Counted from the stretch's first letter, positions 16,347 through 25,068 are shown. The stretch: DNA of 64,000 nt from Paenibacillus sp. FSL R7-0273 (GCF_000758625.1 NZ_CP009283.1:5405501-5469500), one strand, 5' to 3'. A program made the numbers and translations. The notes: generated from the sequence alone by a model not told the origin.

Positions 16347-16378
16347 AAAAAATGACCCCGCCGGCGTCCGGCAGGGTC
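16347..16378 (-). terminator. Terminator, probably for the comB-like gene
   Basis: GACCCCGCCGG-CGT-CCGGCAGGGTC (one mismatch) is followed on the minus strand by ATTTTTTTG. It lies about 150 bases beyond the stop of the gene at 16526 and may also limit read-through from the plus-strand pair. Confidence 0.6.
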
Positions 16379-16525
16379 CAAATCTATGAATAAGGGGGGT
16401 ATGTCATTACTATACAGCGCTTAGCTTAATTCAGTATGAAATCCGGCTTAAGACTGGCTGAAAATGTATACCTTTTGCGATGCAGCAATGCGATGCTGCA
16501 ATTCTGCCCGGTCAATCGCCAACGG

Positions 16526-17293
16526 TCAAGCCAGACACAGCACATTAACAAACCGGTTATGCTGCATTACCGGCACAGCATAGCTGATATCCACCTGACA
16601 GCAATAGGTCACATCGGCTTCGAATCCCCGCTCACGCAGCTCCCGGCCGCTGGAGGATTCCCAGATCAGCTCCCGGATCCGCTGCCCGGAGGACCGCAGC
16701 GCACCGATGCAGACCTCCGCTTCCGCAGATTTGCTCCCTGACAGCTTAGAGAGAATGAGTCCCGCGCTTAGGTAATCTTCAATGCCGGGCCGGAGATTAT
16801 TCTCGGAGCCGATAACATCCGGCCATTTCTCACCGCAGGGAACGACCGTGATGGCCGCTCCTGATTCAAGCCTCAGCAGATTGGCAGCTTCTGCCACAGC
16901 CGATGCATTCAGCAGACAGCCGACCAGCAGTGCGGGCACCTGTGCGGCAATCCATGTACATGCTGCACCGTTCATGGAACACAGGACAAAGTCACGGTCA
17001 TAATCAGCAGAGCTGAAGGACAGCGGTGACAACGAATGTCCCCCTGCTCTTACAGCCTCTGAGCGGCCGCGGATGAGCTCTGCACCCAGCTCCCTGGCAT
17101 AGGTTCTGGCCTGTTCATTGGCCGGCGGGGGATACGGGTAGATGTTAGCCTTATGCTCGACAGCCGTTACAACAGTGGACGAGAAGCTCAGTACATCGAC
17201 AATGATGACGATGTCTCCGCGCTCCGCTGCAGCTCTCGCCCCTCTTTGACCCCAGTCCAGCTTAATGTCATAGGGTGTTTGATCAAAGAACAC
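16526..17293 (-). CDS. ComB-family 2-phosphosulfolactate phosphatase homologue
   Basis: The 255-residue protein shows the ComB signature: IVIIVDVLSFSSTVVTAVE near the N-terminus (metal-binding Asp), CSMNGAACTW in the middle, and VVPCGEKWPD with the acidic DYLSAGLILSKL helix. ComB dephosphorylates 2-phosphosulfolactate in archaeal coenzyme M synthesis; in Bacillales the physiological substrate is unknown, so only the phosphatase family is claimed. The start is GTG 17293, six bases behind AAAGGAGGG; the ATG at 17323 would translate through that ribosome binding site. Confidence 0.85.
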   Translation of the reverse strand: MFFDQTPYDIKLDWGQRGARAAAERGDIVIIVDVLSFSSTVVTAVEHKANIYPYPPPANEQARTYARELGAELIRGRSEAVRAGGHSLSPLSFSSADYDRDFVLCSMNGAACTWIAAQVPALLVGCLLNASAVAEAANLLRLESGAAITVVPCGEKWPDVIGSENNLRPGIEDYLSAGLILSKLSGSKSAEAEVCIGALRSSGQRIRELIWESSSGRELRERGFEADVTYCCQVDISYAVPVMQHNRFVNVLCLA

Positions 17294-17431
17294 AGGTTTC
17301 CCTCCTTTCTTGTCCGTATTCATCTCATACCTACAAACAGGGAGTTACCCATAGAAGGCGGGCGGCGAACCGCTTATTACCAAATTTTCTTTAAATTTTC
17401 GACAATTCCCCGGCGTGTCCTTCCCGGCTGC

Positions 17432-17463
17432 ATAAAAGCAGCCCTGCCGGAACCGGCAGGGCC
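17432..17463 (-). terminator. Terminator of the second YjcZ-like gene
   Basis: GCCCTGCCGG-AA-CCGGCAGGGC is a perfect 10-bp stem. On the minus strand it is followed by TGCTTTTATG, about 20 bases after the stop at 17481. Confidence 0.75.
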
Positions 17464-17480
17464 ACATTGTATTTGTTCAG

Positions 17481-17615
17481 TTATACCCAGAAAGCCTTAG
17501 TGATGATTACCAGCAGGATGAACAATACCAGAATTGCAGCAGTAGAAGTAAAAGGACTGCCGTATCCGCAGTTTGCTCCGCCAACTGGACCTACATTTTC
17601 ACCATAACAACCCAT
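17481..17615 (-). CDS. YjcZ/SscA-like sporulation microprotein
   Basis: The 44-residue product begins MGCYGENVGPVGGANCGYG and ends in the membrane helix AAILVLFILLVIITKAFWV. It is the same family as the gene at 14930-15088: the helix ILVLFILLVIIT is identical while the Gly/Cys-rich heads differ. ATG 17615 follows AGGAGGAATTGG. Probably expressed in the mother cell during sporulation, by family analogy only. Confidence 0.85.
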   Translation of the reverse strand: MGCYGENVGPVGGANCGYGSPFTSTAAILVLFILLVIITKAFWV

Positions 17616-17713
17616 TTCCAATTCCTCCTTCATGATTGAGAGTACACCATAGCATATGTGATTTGCCCGCCGCTGACTGGGTGAAACGGCAATGACTTTT
17701 CGCCCGGGCCCTT

Positions 17714-18550
17714 TTATTTGGAAATATCGATAAAGCCCTCGCCGAACACATCGCGCACATCGTGGATGGTAACAAAGGCATTTTTGTCCTCAGACCGCAC
17801 GATTTTTTTGAGCATGGATACCTCCTGCTTGCTGATGGCAATGTAGAGCACATTCTTATCATCGCCGGTATAATATCCGTAGCCCTTCAGCACGGTTACT
17901 CCGCGGTCCATTAACTCTGTAACCCTGGCCGCAATGCGCTCATGCTCAGCCGAAATAATGGTCACGGCTTTTTTGGGATTTACCCCTTCGATAATGAACT
18001 CCATCGCCTTCGTTCCAATAAAGAGGATGACGAACGTGAACATCACCTTCTCGATCCCGATGACGAAGACTGACAGTCCGGCCACAATCAGGTCAAAGAA
18101 CAGCAGCGCATAGCTGATATTCCAGTCCCAGTATTTATTAGCCAGCCGGGCCAGAATCGTCGTGCCTGCCGTGGTACCGCCAACCCGGATAATGAGTCCG
18201 ATCCCGCCTCCGGCCAGCAGGCCCGCAAAGATGGCGTTAATCACCGGCTCGCTGGAATCAATCCGCCAGCTCTCAGTCAGATACAGGAATAGGGAATTGA
18301 AGGCTACAGCGATGATAGTATACAGAATAGTCTTCTTATCCAGCAGCCTGTAGCCGATAATCAGCAGAATTCCGTTGAGGGTGAAGCCAACCAGTGCCGG
18401 TGACCATTCCAGCAGATAGAATAGAATGATCGATACCCCGGTCACTCCACCCTCGCCAAAATCATTAGGGATGATGAATACATTGACTGCCAGCGCAAAC
18501 AAAAACGCTCCGACAATCAGCATGAACAGCTCATAAACATTTTTTCTCAT
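17714..18550 (-). CDS. YitT-family membrane protein with DUF2179 domain
   Basis: The 278-residue protein has five or six membrane helices (FMLIVGAFLFALAVNVFIIP; VTGVSIILFYLLEWSPALVGFTLN; GLLAGGGIGLIIRVGGTTAGTTILA) and a cytosolic C-terminal DUF2179 domain (AVTIISAEHERIAARVTELMDRGVTVLKGYGYYTG). This layout is that of YitT/YvjA-type proteins. Function is not established; a transporter or sensor role is commonly suggested. The start is ATG 18550, behind GGAGGAGTG; an upstream in-frame ATG at 18607 lacks a site and runs into a terminator. Confidence 0.9.
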   Translation of the reverse strand: MRKNVYELFMLIVGAFLFALAVNVFIIPNDFGEGGVTGVSIILFYLLEWSPALVGFTLNGILLIIGYRLLDKKTILYTIIAVAFNSLFLYLTESWRIDSSEPVINAIFAGLLAGGGIGLIIRVGGTTAGTTILARLANKYWDWNISYALLFFDLIVAGLSVFVIGIEKVMFTFVILFIGTKAMEFIIEGVNPKKAVTIISAEHERIAARVTELMDRGVTVLKGYGYYTGDDKNVLYIAISKQEVSMLKKIVRSEDKNAFVTIHDVRDVFGEGFIDISK

Positions 18551-18606
18551 AGGACACTCCTCCAAATACGTACCAAGCTCACAGAATAATCCGGAAATAA
18601 TCCCCA

Positions 18607-18646
18607 TAAAAAAAGCGACTAAAGGAGTAATTCATCCTTTAATCGC
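18607..18646 (-). terminator. Terminator after the jelly-roll-like gene
   Basis: On the minus strand GCGATTAAAGGA-loop-TCCTTTAGTCGC is followed by TTTTTTT. It separates the gene ending at 18721 from yitT. Confidence 0.85.
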
Positions 18647-18720
18647 CTTGGGTAAGCTCTTTTGATACTTCTGATCATAACAAGCATTGTCAGGAAAGTA
18701 AATACACCTTCTGAAGATTC

Positions 18721-19128
18721 TTATCCTATGGATACGCCTGAATAGGTTACCGGACCGGTGACGCTTGCTGCATTCAGCAGAATGTTCAAGCTGTTGTTAG
18801 CTATCCCTAAAGAATAAGCGTGATAGCCCGGCGGTACGCTTCTGTCCAGAAAAGACAGCGCTATAGGCTGTATTGCCAGCAGCGCCAGTCCGCTTGACCC
18901 CACATTATAAATGGGTTGACCATCCCGGTACAGGGTGAACACTACACTCGGCACACCCAAAGTCGTCTGAAATCCGATGCTGGCATTCAGCAGAACAGAT
19001 CCGCCGGTAACGGTGGACAATCCGAACTCAGCCAGGATCTGGTTCGCTCCCGGAGCCAGGATTGGAATGGATATCGTCTGGCTGCCTGTTGAGGCGGTAC
19101 TGCTTCCTACATCAATAATGGTTGCCAT
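18721..19128 (-). CDS. Beta-rich protein resembling exosporium BclA-C-terminal-like domains
   Basis: The product has about 135 residues, is rich in Ser/Thr/Gly and has alternating hydrophobic strands (TISIPILAPGANQILAEFGLST, GVPSVVFTLYRDGQPIYNVG, NNSLNILLNAASVTGPVTY). This suggests a compact jelly-roll like the TNF-like C-terminal domains of spore surface proteins, but no collagen-like repeat or signal peptide is present. The family is therefore a guess. The ATG at 19128 is preferred by the natural-looking MATIIDVG start; ATG 19143 directly touches GAGAGG and is the other option. It has its own terminator. Confidence 0.6.
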   Translation of the reverse strand: MATIIDVGSSTASTGSQTISIPILAPGANQILAEFGLSTVTGGSVLLNASIGFQTTLGVPSVVFTLYRDGQPIYNVGSSGLALLAIQPIALSFLDRSVPPGYHAYSLGIANNSLNILLNAASVTGPVTYSGVSIG

Positions 19129-19265
19129 CTTAAAATCACACATCCTCTCATCTATTCTACTTTTAGAATATGTGAGAAGCTGCAGGTAAGCTTGGACGGA
19201 TCAACAGCAGCATTGTCCTATTTAAGAATAAGCCAGCGTAACCGGGTAGGAGGCTCCTCCTCGTG

Positions 19266-19760
19266 CTATGCAAAGGAAAACCTGGCCCCGATAAAATAGC
19301 CGATAGAGACAAACAAAACGGACCAGATCAAGGCACCGGCGGTGGTAATCAGCAGATACTTGCGGAACGACATGGCGCTGATGCCGGAAATGTAGCTGCA
19401 GACATGTCTTAATCCGGGAATGAAGTAGGCAATAAACACAGTCCAGTGGCCGAACCTCTGAAACCATCCTTTAACGCTGGCAAACCGTCTGGGGGTAAGG
19501 CCCACCCATTTACCGAATTTCTCGACAACCGGCTGGCCCACTCTCCGCCCGATGGTATAGCTGATCATTGTGCCTGTAATGGCCCCCAGGAAGCAGACAA
19601 CGACAGCAACCGAAAAATTAAGCACCATCACCGAGCACAGATAGCCTACAAACAGCATCAGCAGCTCGTCCGGTACAGGAATACCGAGAATCCCCAGTGC
19701 CATGAGCAGGAAGACCGCTAAATATCCGTATTGGGTAATCATCTCTATGATCCAGGGCAT
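19266..19760 (-). CDS. DedA-family membrane protein
   Basis: The 164-residue protein matches DedA/SNARE-associated (VTT) proteins: an N-terminal re-entrant hydrophobic part, the motif GRRVGQPVVEKFGKW, then FxRFGHWTVFIAYFIPGLRHVCSYISG, which is the conserved F-x-R-(x)n-P-G-x-R signature, and a C-terminal membrane helix. DedA proteins flip or scramble lipids such as undecaprenyl phosphate or phosphatidylethanolamine. The gene lies four bases after pssA, which fits a shared role in phospholipid handling. Confidence 0.9.
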   Translation of the reverse strand: MPWIIEMITQYGYLAVFLLMALGILGIPVPDELLMLFVGYLCSVMVLNFSVAVVVCFLGAITGTMISYTIGRRVGQPVVEKFGKWVGLTPRRFASVKGWFQRFGHWTVFIAYFIPGLRHVCSYISGISAMSFRKYLLITTAGALIWSVLFVSIGYFIGARFSFA

Positions 19761-19764
19761 GAAC

Positions 19765-20289
19765 TCACTTCCTGTTAACGTATTTTTTTAGCGACGGAAA
19801 CGGAATATGACTGATCATCATTACGGATAACAGCCCCATCATCATGATGACCCATCCCGGTTTCATATATTCAACAAATAACGACAGCATGGACAGAATC
19901 ACGCCGGCCGCTGTGATCGGCATACCGGTGAAGCCCGTGGACGGGGCTGATATATTGAATCTAGCCAGACGCAGCGCACCGCAGATCAAAAAGCCAACCG
20001 CAGCCGCCGGTCCCAGCCAGTGCACATTCTCCAGCTTATATAATAGAATCAAAAATGTCGGTGCCAATCCGAAGGAGATAATATCCGCCAGCGAATCCAA
20101 TTGCTTACCGAACTCGCTGGTACAATCCAGCATTCTTGCCAGCATTCCGTCCAGCACATCGCAGAATGCGGCCAGCAGAATCATTAATAACGCCAGCTCA
20201 TAGCGCTCCTTAATCGTGTACAGCAGGGACAAGGATCCCAGCCCCAGGTTACCCAGCGTGCACATTGAAGGCAGCCAATTCCATTTCAA
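19765..20289 (-). CDS. pssA: CDP-diacylglycerol-serine O-phosphatidyltransferase
   Basis: The 174-residue membrane enzyme has the CDP-alcohol phosphotransferase motif D-x2-D-G-x2-A-R-x8-G-x3-D-x3-D, visible as DVLDGMLARMLDCTSEFGKQ followed by LDSLAD (residues about 43-65). It makes phosphatidylserine from CDP-diacylglycerol and serine, the precursor of phosphatidylethanolamine. The choice of serine over glycerol as acceptor is based on overall similarity to short Bacillus PssA (ITAAGVILSML, GALRLARFN). The start is TTG 20289, ten bases behind AAAGGAG. Operon with the dedA-like gene; psd is not adjacent. Confidence 0.85.
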   Translation of the reverse strand: MKWNWLPSMCTLGNLGLGSLSLLYTIKERYELALLMILLAAFCDVLDGMLARMLDCTSEFGKQLDSLADIISFGLAPTFLILLYKLENVHWLGPAAAVGFLICGALRLARFNISAPSTGFTGMPITAAGVILSMLSLFVEYMKPGWVIMMMGLLSVMMISHIPFPSLKKYVNRK

Positions 20290-20331
20290 AACGGTTCCAC
20301 TCCTTTTCCGGCCTTAATGCCGCTTGTCTGC

Positions 20332-22080
20332 TCAGCCTTCAAAGTACACACTGAAACAGACGCCATTTCCCTTGTTCTCTACTGCATACCGGCAGCCGTG
20401 CATATCCAGAATCCGTTTGGCAATGGACAGTCCCAGTCCGGTTCCGCCCGTCAGCCGGCTGCGGGAGGGCTCGGCCCGGTAGAACCGTTCCCAGATCTGC
20501 TCCAGCTGATCCTCCGGAACCGGCTCGCCCTGATTGTGAATGCTGAACACACTATTCTTCCCCTGGCCGTCTATCCTGACGGTAACTATGCTGCCTTCGT
20601 CCGCGTGCCGGATGGCATTGGTCATAAAGTTCAGCACCACCTGCTCCATCCAGCTGCTGTCGGCATACACCGGCGGCTCATTCACCGGGATAACAACCAC
20701 CTTCAGCGTCTTGCGGTCCAGCAGATGAACCAGCTTATCAGCCACCTTCTCTGTAAGCTCACTGAGCATAAAAGAGCTCTTCTGCAGCTTAATGGTGCCT
20801 GACTCCAGCCGGGCCAGATCCAGCATATCCTTCACCAGGAACTCCATTTTGTCGGCTTCCTCAATAATGACCTTAATGTAGTGATCCTGCTTGCCTGCAC
20901 TCACACCATCCTCCAGACCCTCAGCAAATCCCTTTATAATACTGAGCGGGGTCTTAAGCTCATGCGAGGCATTGGCAAAAAAGTCCTGCTGCATAATCTC
21001 CATCCGCTGTTTATGCTCCATCTCCTCCACCAGCTGGCGGTTAGCCTCACGCAGCTCGCGCAGCGCCGAATCCAGGCTTACCGACAAGGTGAACATGCTG
21101 TTCGACAGGCTACCCAGCTCATCCTTTTGCCGGATCGAGTTATCGCCTGTAAAGTCCAGTAAGACCATCCGTTTGGCGATGTTATTTAGCTTGATTAGCG
21201 GCCTGGTGACCATCTTGGAAAAAAACAGCGAGAGAATCAGAATCAGCGCAAACCCGCCCAGTCCCAGATATAAAAAGAACCAGCGCAGCGCTTCATTCGA
21301 ATCCTTGACATCCTGCAGGGAGGTAACCGTGAACAGCAGCTCAATCTCTCCGCCGGCCTGCCGGACAGGCAGAATAATGACAGAATTGCGGATCCCGCTC
21401 CAGGGAGCCGTCCACTCCTGCTTTTGCATTTCCAGCTGCTCCAGATCCGCCTTTTGCTTAGACGTCAGAGGGAACCATTCTTCCAGCGCCTCAAGCAGAA
21501 TTCCCTGACGCGGATTCCATAGCTTAAGATCCGGCAGTACAATTTCTGTGACCGTTCCGGACAGCCGCGTCATTCCCTCCTCATGCATCCCTATCGTTCT
21601 GCCGCCGAAGGTTATGCTTACAGGATAGATCAGGTCCTGAGCACTGCCTTCCTCTTCAAAAAGCTCGCCCTCAAGCGTCAGCGAATCCTCTTCCTTGATA
21701 TCCGCCGCCCTCAGCGCGTCCCCGTATTCGCTCATGAACATCGAAAGGGAAACCACCAGCTCCCTGCCGTCCTTCGTCCGCAGCTTCATATGATACGGGT
21801 CGTCTGAATTCATCTTGCCGTCCAGCTTCACAATCGCCAGTTGTGTCTTGTTGCGCAGCATAAAGCGGACCAGCTCCTGGGACAGCCGGCTGCCGTTCCA
21901 TTGCTCACTGGTATAGCTGGCACCAAAGCCTTTAAGATGCTTTTCAACCCGGCTCTCCTTCTGATGCTGGTAGAAGCCGTCAAAGAAAAGCAGCTGGCCC
22001 AGTGTAACCATCCCGTAAAAGCAGAGAAAAAAGATCACCGTCATCACAAACAGCTTAAAGGTGATTCCCTGTCTTCTCAT
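20332..22080 (-). CDS. Sensor histidine kinase
   Basis: The 582-residue membrane kinase has a first transmembrane helix at 9-33, an extracytoplasmic sensor of about 230 residues, a second helix at 266-290, HAMP 289-341, a short coiled coil, a HisKA H-box NASHELKTPLS with phosphorylated H373, and a C-terminal ATPase domain with N-box (NFMTNAIRHADEGS) and G2-box (GGTGLGLSIAKRI). The sensor domain resembles no ligand-binding family I know. Its start overlaps the response regulator stop by four bases (ATGA), so the two form one unit. Confidence 0.93.
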   Translation of the reverse strand: MRRQGITFKLFVMTVIFFLCFYGMVTLGQLLFFDGFYQHQKESRVEKHLKGFGASYTSEQWNGSRLSQELVRFMLRNKTQLAIVKLDGKMNSDDPYHMKLRTKDGRELVVSLSMFMSEYGDALRAADIKEEDSLTLEGELFEEEGSAQDLIYPVSITFGGRTIGMHEEGMTRLSGTVTEIVLPDLKLWNPRQGILLEALEEWFPLTSKQKADLEQLEMQKQEWTAPWSGIRNSVIILPVRQAGGEIELLFTVTSLQDVKDSNEALRWFFLYLGLGGFALILILSLFFSKMVTRPLIKLNNIAKRMVLLDFTGDNSIRQKDELGSLSNSMFTLSVSLDSALRELREANRQLVEEMEHKQRMEIMQQDFFANASHELKTPLSIIKGFAEGLEDGVSAGKQDHYIKVIIEEADKMEFLVKDMLDLARLESGTIKLQKSSFMLSELTEKVADKLVHLLDRKTLKVVVIPVNEPPVYADSSWMEQVVLNFMTNAIRHADEGSIVTVRIDGQGKNSVFSIHNQGEPVPEDQLEQIWERFYRAEPSRSRLTGGTGLGLSIAKRILDMHGCRYAVENKGNGVCFSVYFEG

Positions 22081-22757
22081 GCTTCTTCCTCGAACATGTA
22101 TCCGGTGCCGACCACCGTACGGATGCAGCGTGACTCTGCACCCAGCTTGCTGCGCAGCTTCTTGATATGGCTGTCCACAACCCGGGAATCCCCGTCAAAT
22201 TCAAGGCCCCAGACCCGGCTCAGAATGGTGTCACGGGAGACGGCAATGCCTTTATTGCGGATCAGCAGCCATAACAGCTCATATTCTTTGGGGGCAAGCT
22301 CCACCTCTGCACCTCCGATTTCCAGCCGGTGGGCAGAGGTATTAAAGACCGCAGCGCCGAATTTGAGGCTGCCGGAATCCGGCAGGTGACCGCCCTCCAC
22401 CCGCTTCATTAGCGCATTGGCCCGCGCAACCAGCACCTTGGGGCTGAACGGCTTTGTCACATAATCGTCCGCTCCCGCTTCAAAGCCGTATATCTTATCG
22501 TCATCTGCAGACTTTGCCGTCAGCAGAATAATAGGAATCGCTGATTGCCGGCGGATCTCCCGGCACACCTCGAACCCGTTCAGCCTGGGCATCATAATAT
22601 CCAGGATGATCAGATCCGGCAGCTGGGAGCTGAACCAGAGCAGCGCATCCTGCCCGTTGTCCGCTTCGCATACTTCCCAGCCGTTTTGTATGAAATAGTC
22701 TGACACCAGCTCGCGGATCCGGATTTCATCCTCTACGAGCAGAAGCTTCTTCTTCAA
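22077..22757 (-). CDS. OmpR-family response regulator
   Basis: The 226-residue protein has a receiver domain with acidic pocket VEDE, phosphoacceptor D53 in LIILDIMMPRLNG, Thr in ILLTAKS and Lys in YVTKPF, followed by a winged-helix DNA-binding domain (APKEYELLWLLIRNKG, VDSHIKKLRSKLG). The start is set at TTG 22757, six bases behind GGCGGGG. An ATG at 22796 in the same frame has no ribosome binding site and would add a non-homologous tail. Target genes are unknown. Confidence 0.92.
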   Translation of the reverse strand: MKKKLLLVEDEIRIRELVSDYFIQNGWEVCEADNGQDALLWFSSQLPDLIILDIMMPRLNGFEVCREIRRQSAIPIILLTAKSADDDKIYGFEAGADDYVTKPFSPKVLVARANALMKRVEGGHLPDSGSLKFGAAVFNTSAHRLEIGGAEVELAPKEYELLWLLIRNKGIAVSRDTILSRVWGLEFDGDSRVVDSHIKKLRSKLGAESRCIRTVVGTGYMFEEEA

Positions 22758-22824
22758 TCCAGTCCCCGCCTTCAAAGATGTTATTGGTATTAGCATAACT
22801 GGATGTTATGTCCTTTATGTGCCC

Positions 22825-23046
22825 TTATATCTCCCGAAGGAACAGCTCAATCTGTTCCATGTAGCCTCCACAGTAGGAGGAAGGCATGATGCGTTCCCGG
22901 TACACCCGCTCCGTTTCTTGTACATCTACATTAATATCGTCATCCACCAGCAGCAAAAGTATAGGAGACTTGAAGTTCCGCAGGTCCTTTTCCGCATCTG
23001 CGGTGAAATTCCGCTGACAAAGGTCCTTCCATACAAAAGACCATCC
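22825..23046 (-). pseudogene. C-terminal remnant of an alpha/beta hydrolase
   Basis: On the minus strand this frame reads KDLCQRNFTADAEKDLRNF then SPILLLLVDDDINVDVQE and ends with MEQIELFLREI and a stop. The pattern (D-L-x-x-F-x-x-P-I-L-x-L-x-x-x-D-D-I-N-V-D) is the last third of an alpha/beta hydrolase, covering the acid residue. There is no start codon: the frame begins behind a TAG that lies inside the terminator of the neighbouring gene, and the nucleophile part is missing. It is most simply read as a decayed 3' fragment. Confidence 0.55.
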
Positions 23047-23060
23047 CTAAAAGGATGGCC
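23034..23060 (-). terminator. Terminator of the 68-codon gene
   Basis: On the minus strand GGCCATCC-TTTTA-GGGATGGTC is followed by TTTTG, 17 bases after the stop at 23077. Confidence 0.65.
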
Positions 23061-23076
23061 TGCCCTGCTGCAATAT

Positions 23077-23283
23077 TTATTTTGCCAAAATACTCCTTAG
23101 CATAACCAGCCGCTTGAAGCCCTCCGTCCCGGCCCAGCCGCCCGCACTCGCCAAAATCATATTATGAAACAGCTTCATCGCGATCGAGTAGGTCAGCGTT
23201 CCAAGCACAATCTCTATCGCGACAAACCGGAGGATATCCCCCTTGGTAATAATGTAGACTCTGAATTCCTGATTACGCGGCAC
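23077..23283 (-). CDS. Small protein with one hydrophobic segment, unknown
   Basis: The product has 68 residues: basic N-terminus (VPRNQEFRVYIITKGD), one hydrophobic stretch (FVAIEIVLGTLTYSIAMKLF) and a C-terminal KRLVMLRSILAK. Two in-frame GTG codons fit AAGGTGG; the one at 23283 has the better 7-base spacing, the other is at 23289. No family recognised. It is followed by a terminator. Confidence 0.6.
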   Translation of the reverse strand: MPRNQEFRVYIITKGDILRFVAIEIVLGTLTYSIAMKLFHNMILASAGGWAGTEGFKRLVMLRSILAK

Positions 23284-23349
23284 CGGCACACCACCTTATT
23301 CGTCTTTTATGTAGCCATATGCTGCTGTTTGGTTGTCTAATGCCTATAA

Positions 23350-24138
23350 TCAGGGATTTAGCGGTGAGAGCTGCACCTCAGCTTTATCGGCAACCAGGGT
23401 ATAAAACTCGGGAAAGCCCGGGTCTGCGGCATTGGGAATCTCTTCAAAGGTCCGGATATACAGCCCGTTAGCAGCCGCCGCAGTCAATATGTCCCCCGCC
23501 GTCCAGGCCTTGGTCAGCACCTTGTTCAGTCCCGGACGCTCTGCTTCCGGCAGCAGCCTGGCAAAGGCGACCTCACCTTCCCGGACTGTATCATCAAAAT
23601 AATTGCCTGTCGACTCCCGGAGCGTCTCCGTCGTCTTCCACGCTCTGGCAAACGGATGAAAATCCGTCAGCAGCAGCCGGCCGCCCTCCCCCAGCCTCCG
23701 GTTAACAAGCGAGAATAAAGGCTTCAGATCGGCAAAATAATGCAAAACCCCAAACTCTGTCAGCACATAATCGAACGTTCCCAGCGTTTCTTCATCCGGG
23801 ATACTCAGCACATCCGCGCAGATATAGCTCAGCTCCACTCCCGCCGCAGCCGCCACCTCAATAGCATACCGGCAGTTCTCCGCGGAAATATCAACCACCG
23901 TCACCTCGGCTCCTAGCAGCGCTAAGGGAATCGCTTTACGGCCGTGGGAGCCGAGCAGATTGAGCACTTTTTTGCCGGATGGATCTCCTATGTATTTCAA
24001 CCAGTAACGCAGCGGGTGCCGCGGGTCCTTCTTCAGCACTTCGGCAAGCGCCTCCGGCGTCCCGTGATGCTCTACCCAGGCCTGATAGGCCTTCGTTTCC
24101 CAAGCTGCTTTGTTGGCAGCTGACAGTTGCTCCTGCAT
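23350..24138 (-). CDS. Class I SAM-dependent methyltransferase
   Basis: The 262-residue protein has motif I KVLNLLGSHGRKAIPLALLGAEVTVVDIS (residues about 57-85), with the GxxG loop and the acidic residue at the end of strand 2. Then come CADVLSIP (motif II region), YVLTEFGVLHYF (motif after strand 4) and GGRLLLTDFHP (strand 5). The glycine-rich loop is spelled NLLGSHGR, less canonical than E/DxGxGxG but common in this uncharacterised branch. Substrate unknown. ATG 24138 is preceded by AAGGAGG; single gene. Confidence 0.88.
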   Translation of the reverse strand: MQEQLSAANKAAWETKAYQAWVEHHGTPEALAEVLKKDPRHPLRYWLKYIGDPSGKKVLNLLGSHGRKAIPLALLGAEVTVVDISAENCRYAIEVAAAAGVELSYICADVLSIPDEETLGTFDYVLTEFGVLHYFADLKPLFSLVNRRLGEGGRLLLTDFHPFARAWKTTETLRESTGNYFDDTVREGEVAFARLLPEAERPGLNKVLTKAWTAGDILTAAAANGLYIRTFEEIPNAADPGFPEFYTLVADKAEVQLSPLNP

Positions 24139-24267
24139 GCATTAAGCCTCCTTGATAAATATGGAATAAATTCCAGGGTTATCAGTTTACTACAAAGGCC
24201 GGAGGATAGATAGCGGCGAATGGAAAAATAATACTTATGGAGTTGGTGCACATTGCCGCGCTCCCAC

Positions 24268-24299
24268 AAAAAAACCAGCCTGTTGAAGGCTGGTTTTAT
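24268..24299 (-). terminator. Bidirectional terminator after the lipoprotein gene
   Basis: AAAACCAGCCT-loop-AGGCTGGTTTT is flanked by A-rich and T-rich ends, so it works on both strands. It lies 27 bases beyond the stop at 24326. Confidence 0.85.
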
Positions 24300-24325
24300 A
24301 TTTTTGTATCCTGTCACTTCGAATC

Positions 24326-24868
24326 TCAGAGCTCCGACCAGGTAATATTAAGCTCAACGACACCGGGTTCAGCCGTCAGCGCGCCTCCGATTACGGACCA
24401 GATTTGCGTATTGTCCGGTGAGTTGCCCTGGATAATCAGATTCTTCTCATCTATTGTTTGTACAGCATTATCTCCCAGTTTGTCAGCGAAATAATCCTTG
24501 TACCGCTTGGTTACAGACTCCATCCCTTCCTTAGTCCTGAAAATAAGCAGCGTTGCCTTCTTGCCTTCATTCTCTTCCGAATGCGACACGCTGATCACAG
24601 CATCCTCAGGGAGCGGAAAGTCTCCAGGCAAATGCTCCGGCAATCCCTCTGATGCAGCTCCCGCAGCCGGCTGGACAGAAGCCTGTTCAGTAGCGGCTGG
24701 CGCGGCCGTTGCTGACGGCTGGACTGAAGCGGCCGCTTCCTCCGTAGCTGCTGCAGTCGGCTGAGCCGTCGCGGCAGCATTATCCGCCTCATTATTACTG
24801 CTGCAGGCACTCAAGGTAATAGCGGCCAGCACCAGACCAATTCCTGCAACATATTTTCTATTATTCAT
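24326..24868 (-). CDS. Putative lipoprotein, Ala/Thr-rich linker
   Basis: The product has 180 residues: signal peptide with lipobox TLSAC (Cys near residue 22), a low-complexity Ala/Thr/Pro/Gln linker of about 55 residues, then a compact domain (LPGDFPLPEDAVISVS, KKATLLIFRTKEGMESVTKRYKDYF, NLIIQGNSP, VVELNITWSEL). The domain pattern, a hydrophobic strand followed by a helix and strand, resembles small surface domains of Bacillales, but I cannot name it. Lipid anchoring to the outer face of the membrane is inferred. It lies divergent from the ECF sigma gene, about 200 bases away. Confidence 0.8.
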   Translation of the reverse strand: MNNRKYVAGIGLVLAAITLSACSSNNEADNAAATAQPTAAATEEAAASVQPSATAAPAATEQASVQPAAGAASEGLPEHLPGDFPLPEDAVISVSHSEENEGKKATLLIFRTKEGMESVTKRYKDYFADKLGDNAVQTIDEKNLIIQGNSPDNTQIWSVIGGALTAEPGVVELNITWSEL

Positions 24869-25068
24869 ATTCTCGCCCCTTCACTATTTCATTCCATGCA
24901 TCGCTTTTCCAGAATAAGGTATGCAGACTTACCGGATTTTACCCCATATCCCCCTGGCTTAATCAGAATGAAGTGACATCACGGCGTAATATTTAAAATT
25001 TCCCGAAACAAAATGTGACCAAATCCCGTTCGTAGTGGTGTTATAGGTATAAAGGAGGTCATTGCATC

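Noticed and set aside
22757..22796. ATG 22796 as response-regulator start
   Set aside because: No ribosome binding site precedes it, and the added residues lie outside the receiver fold.
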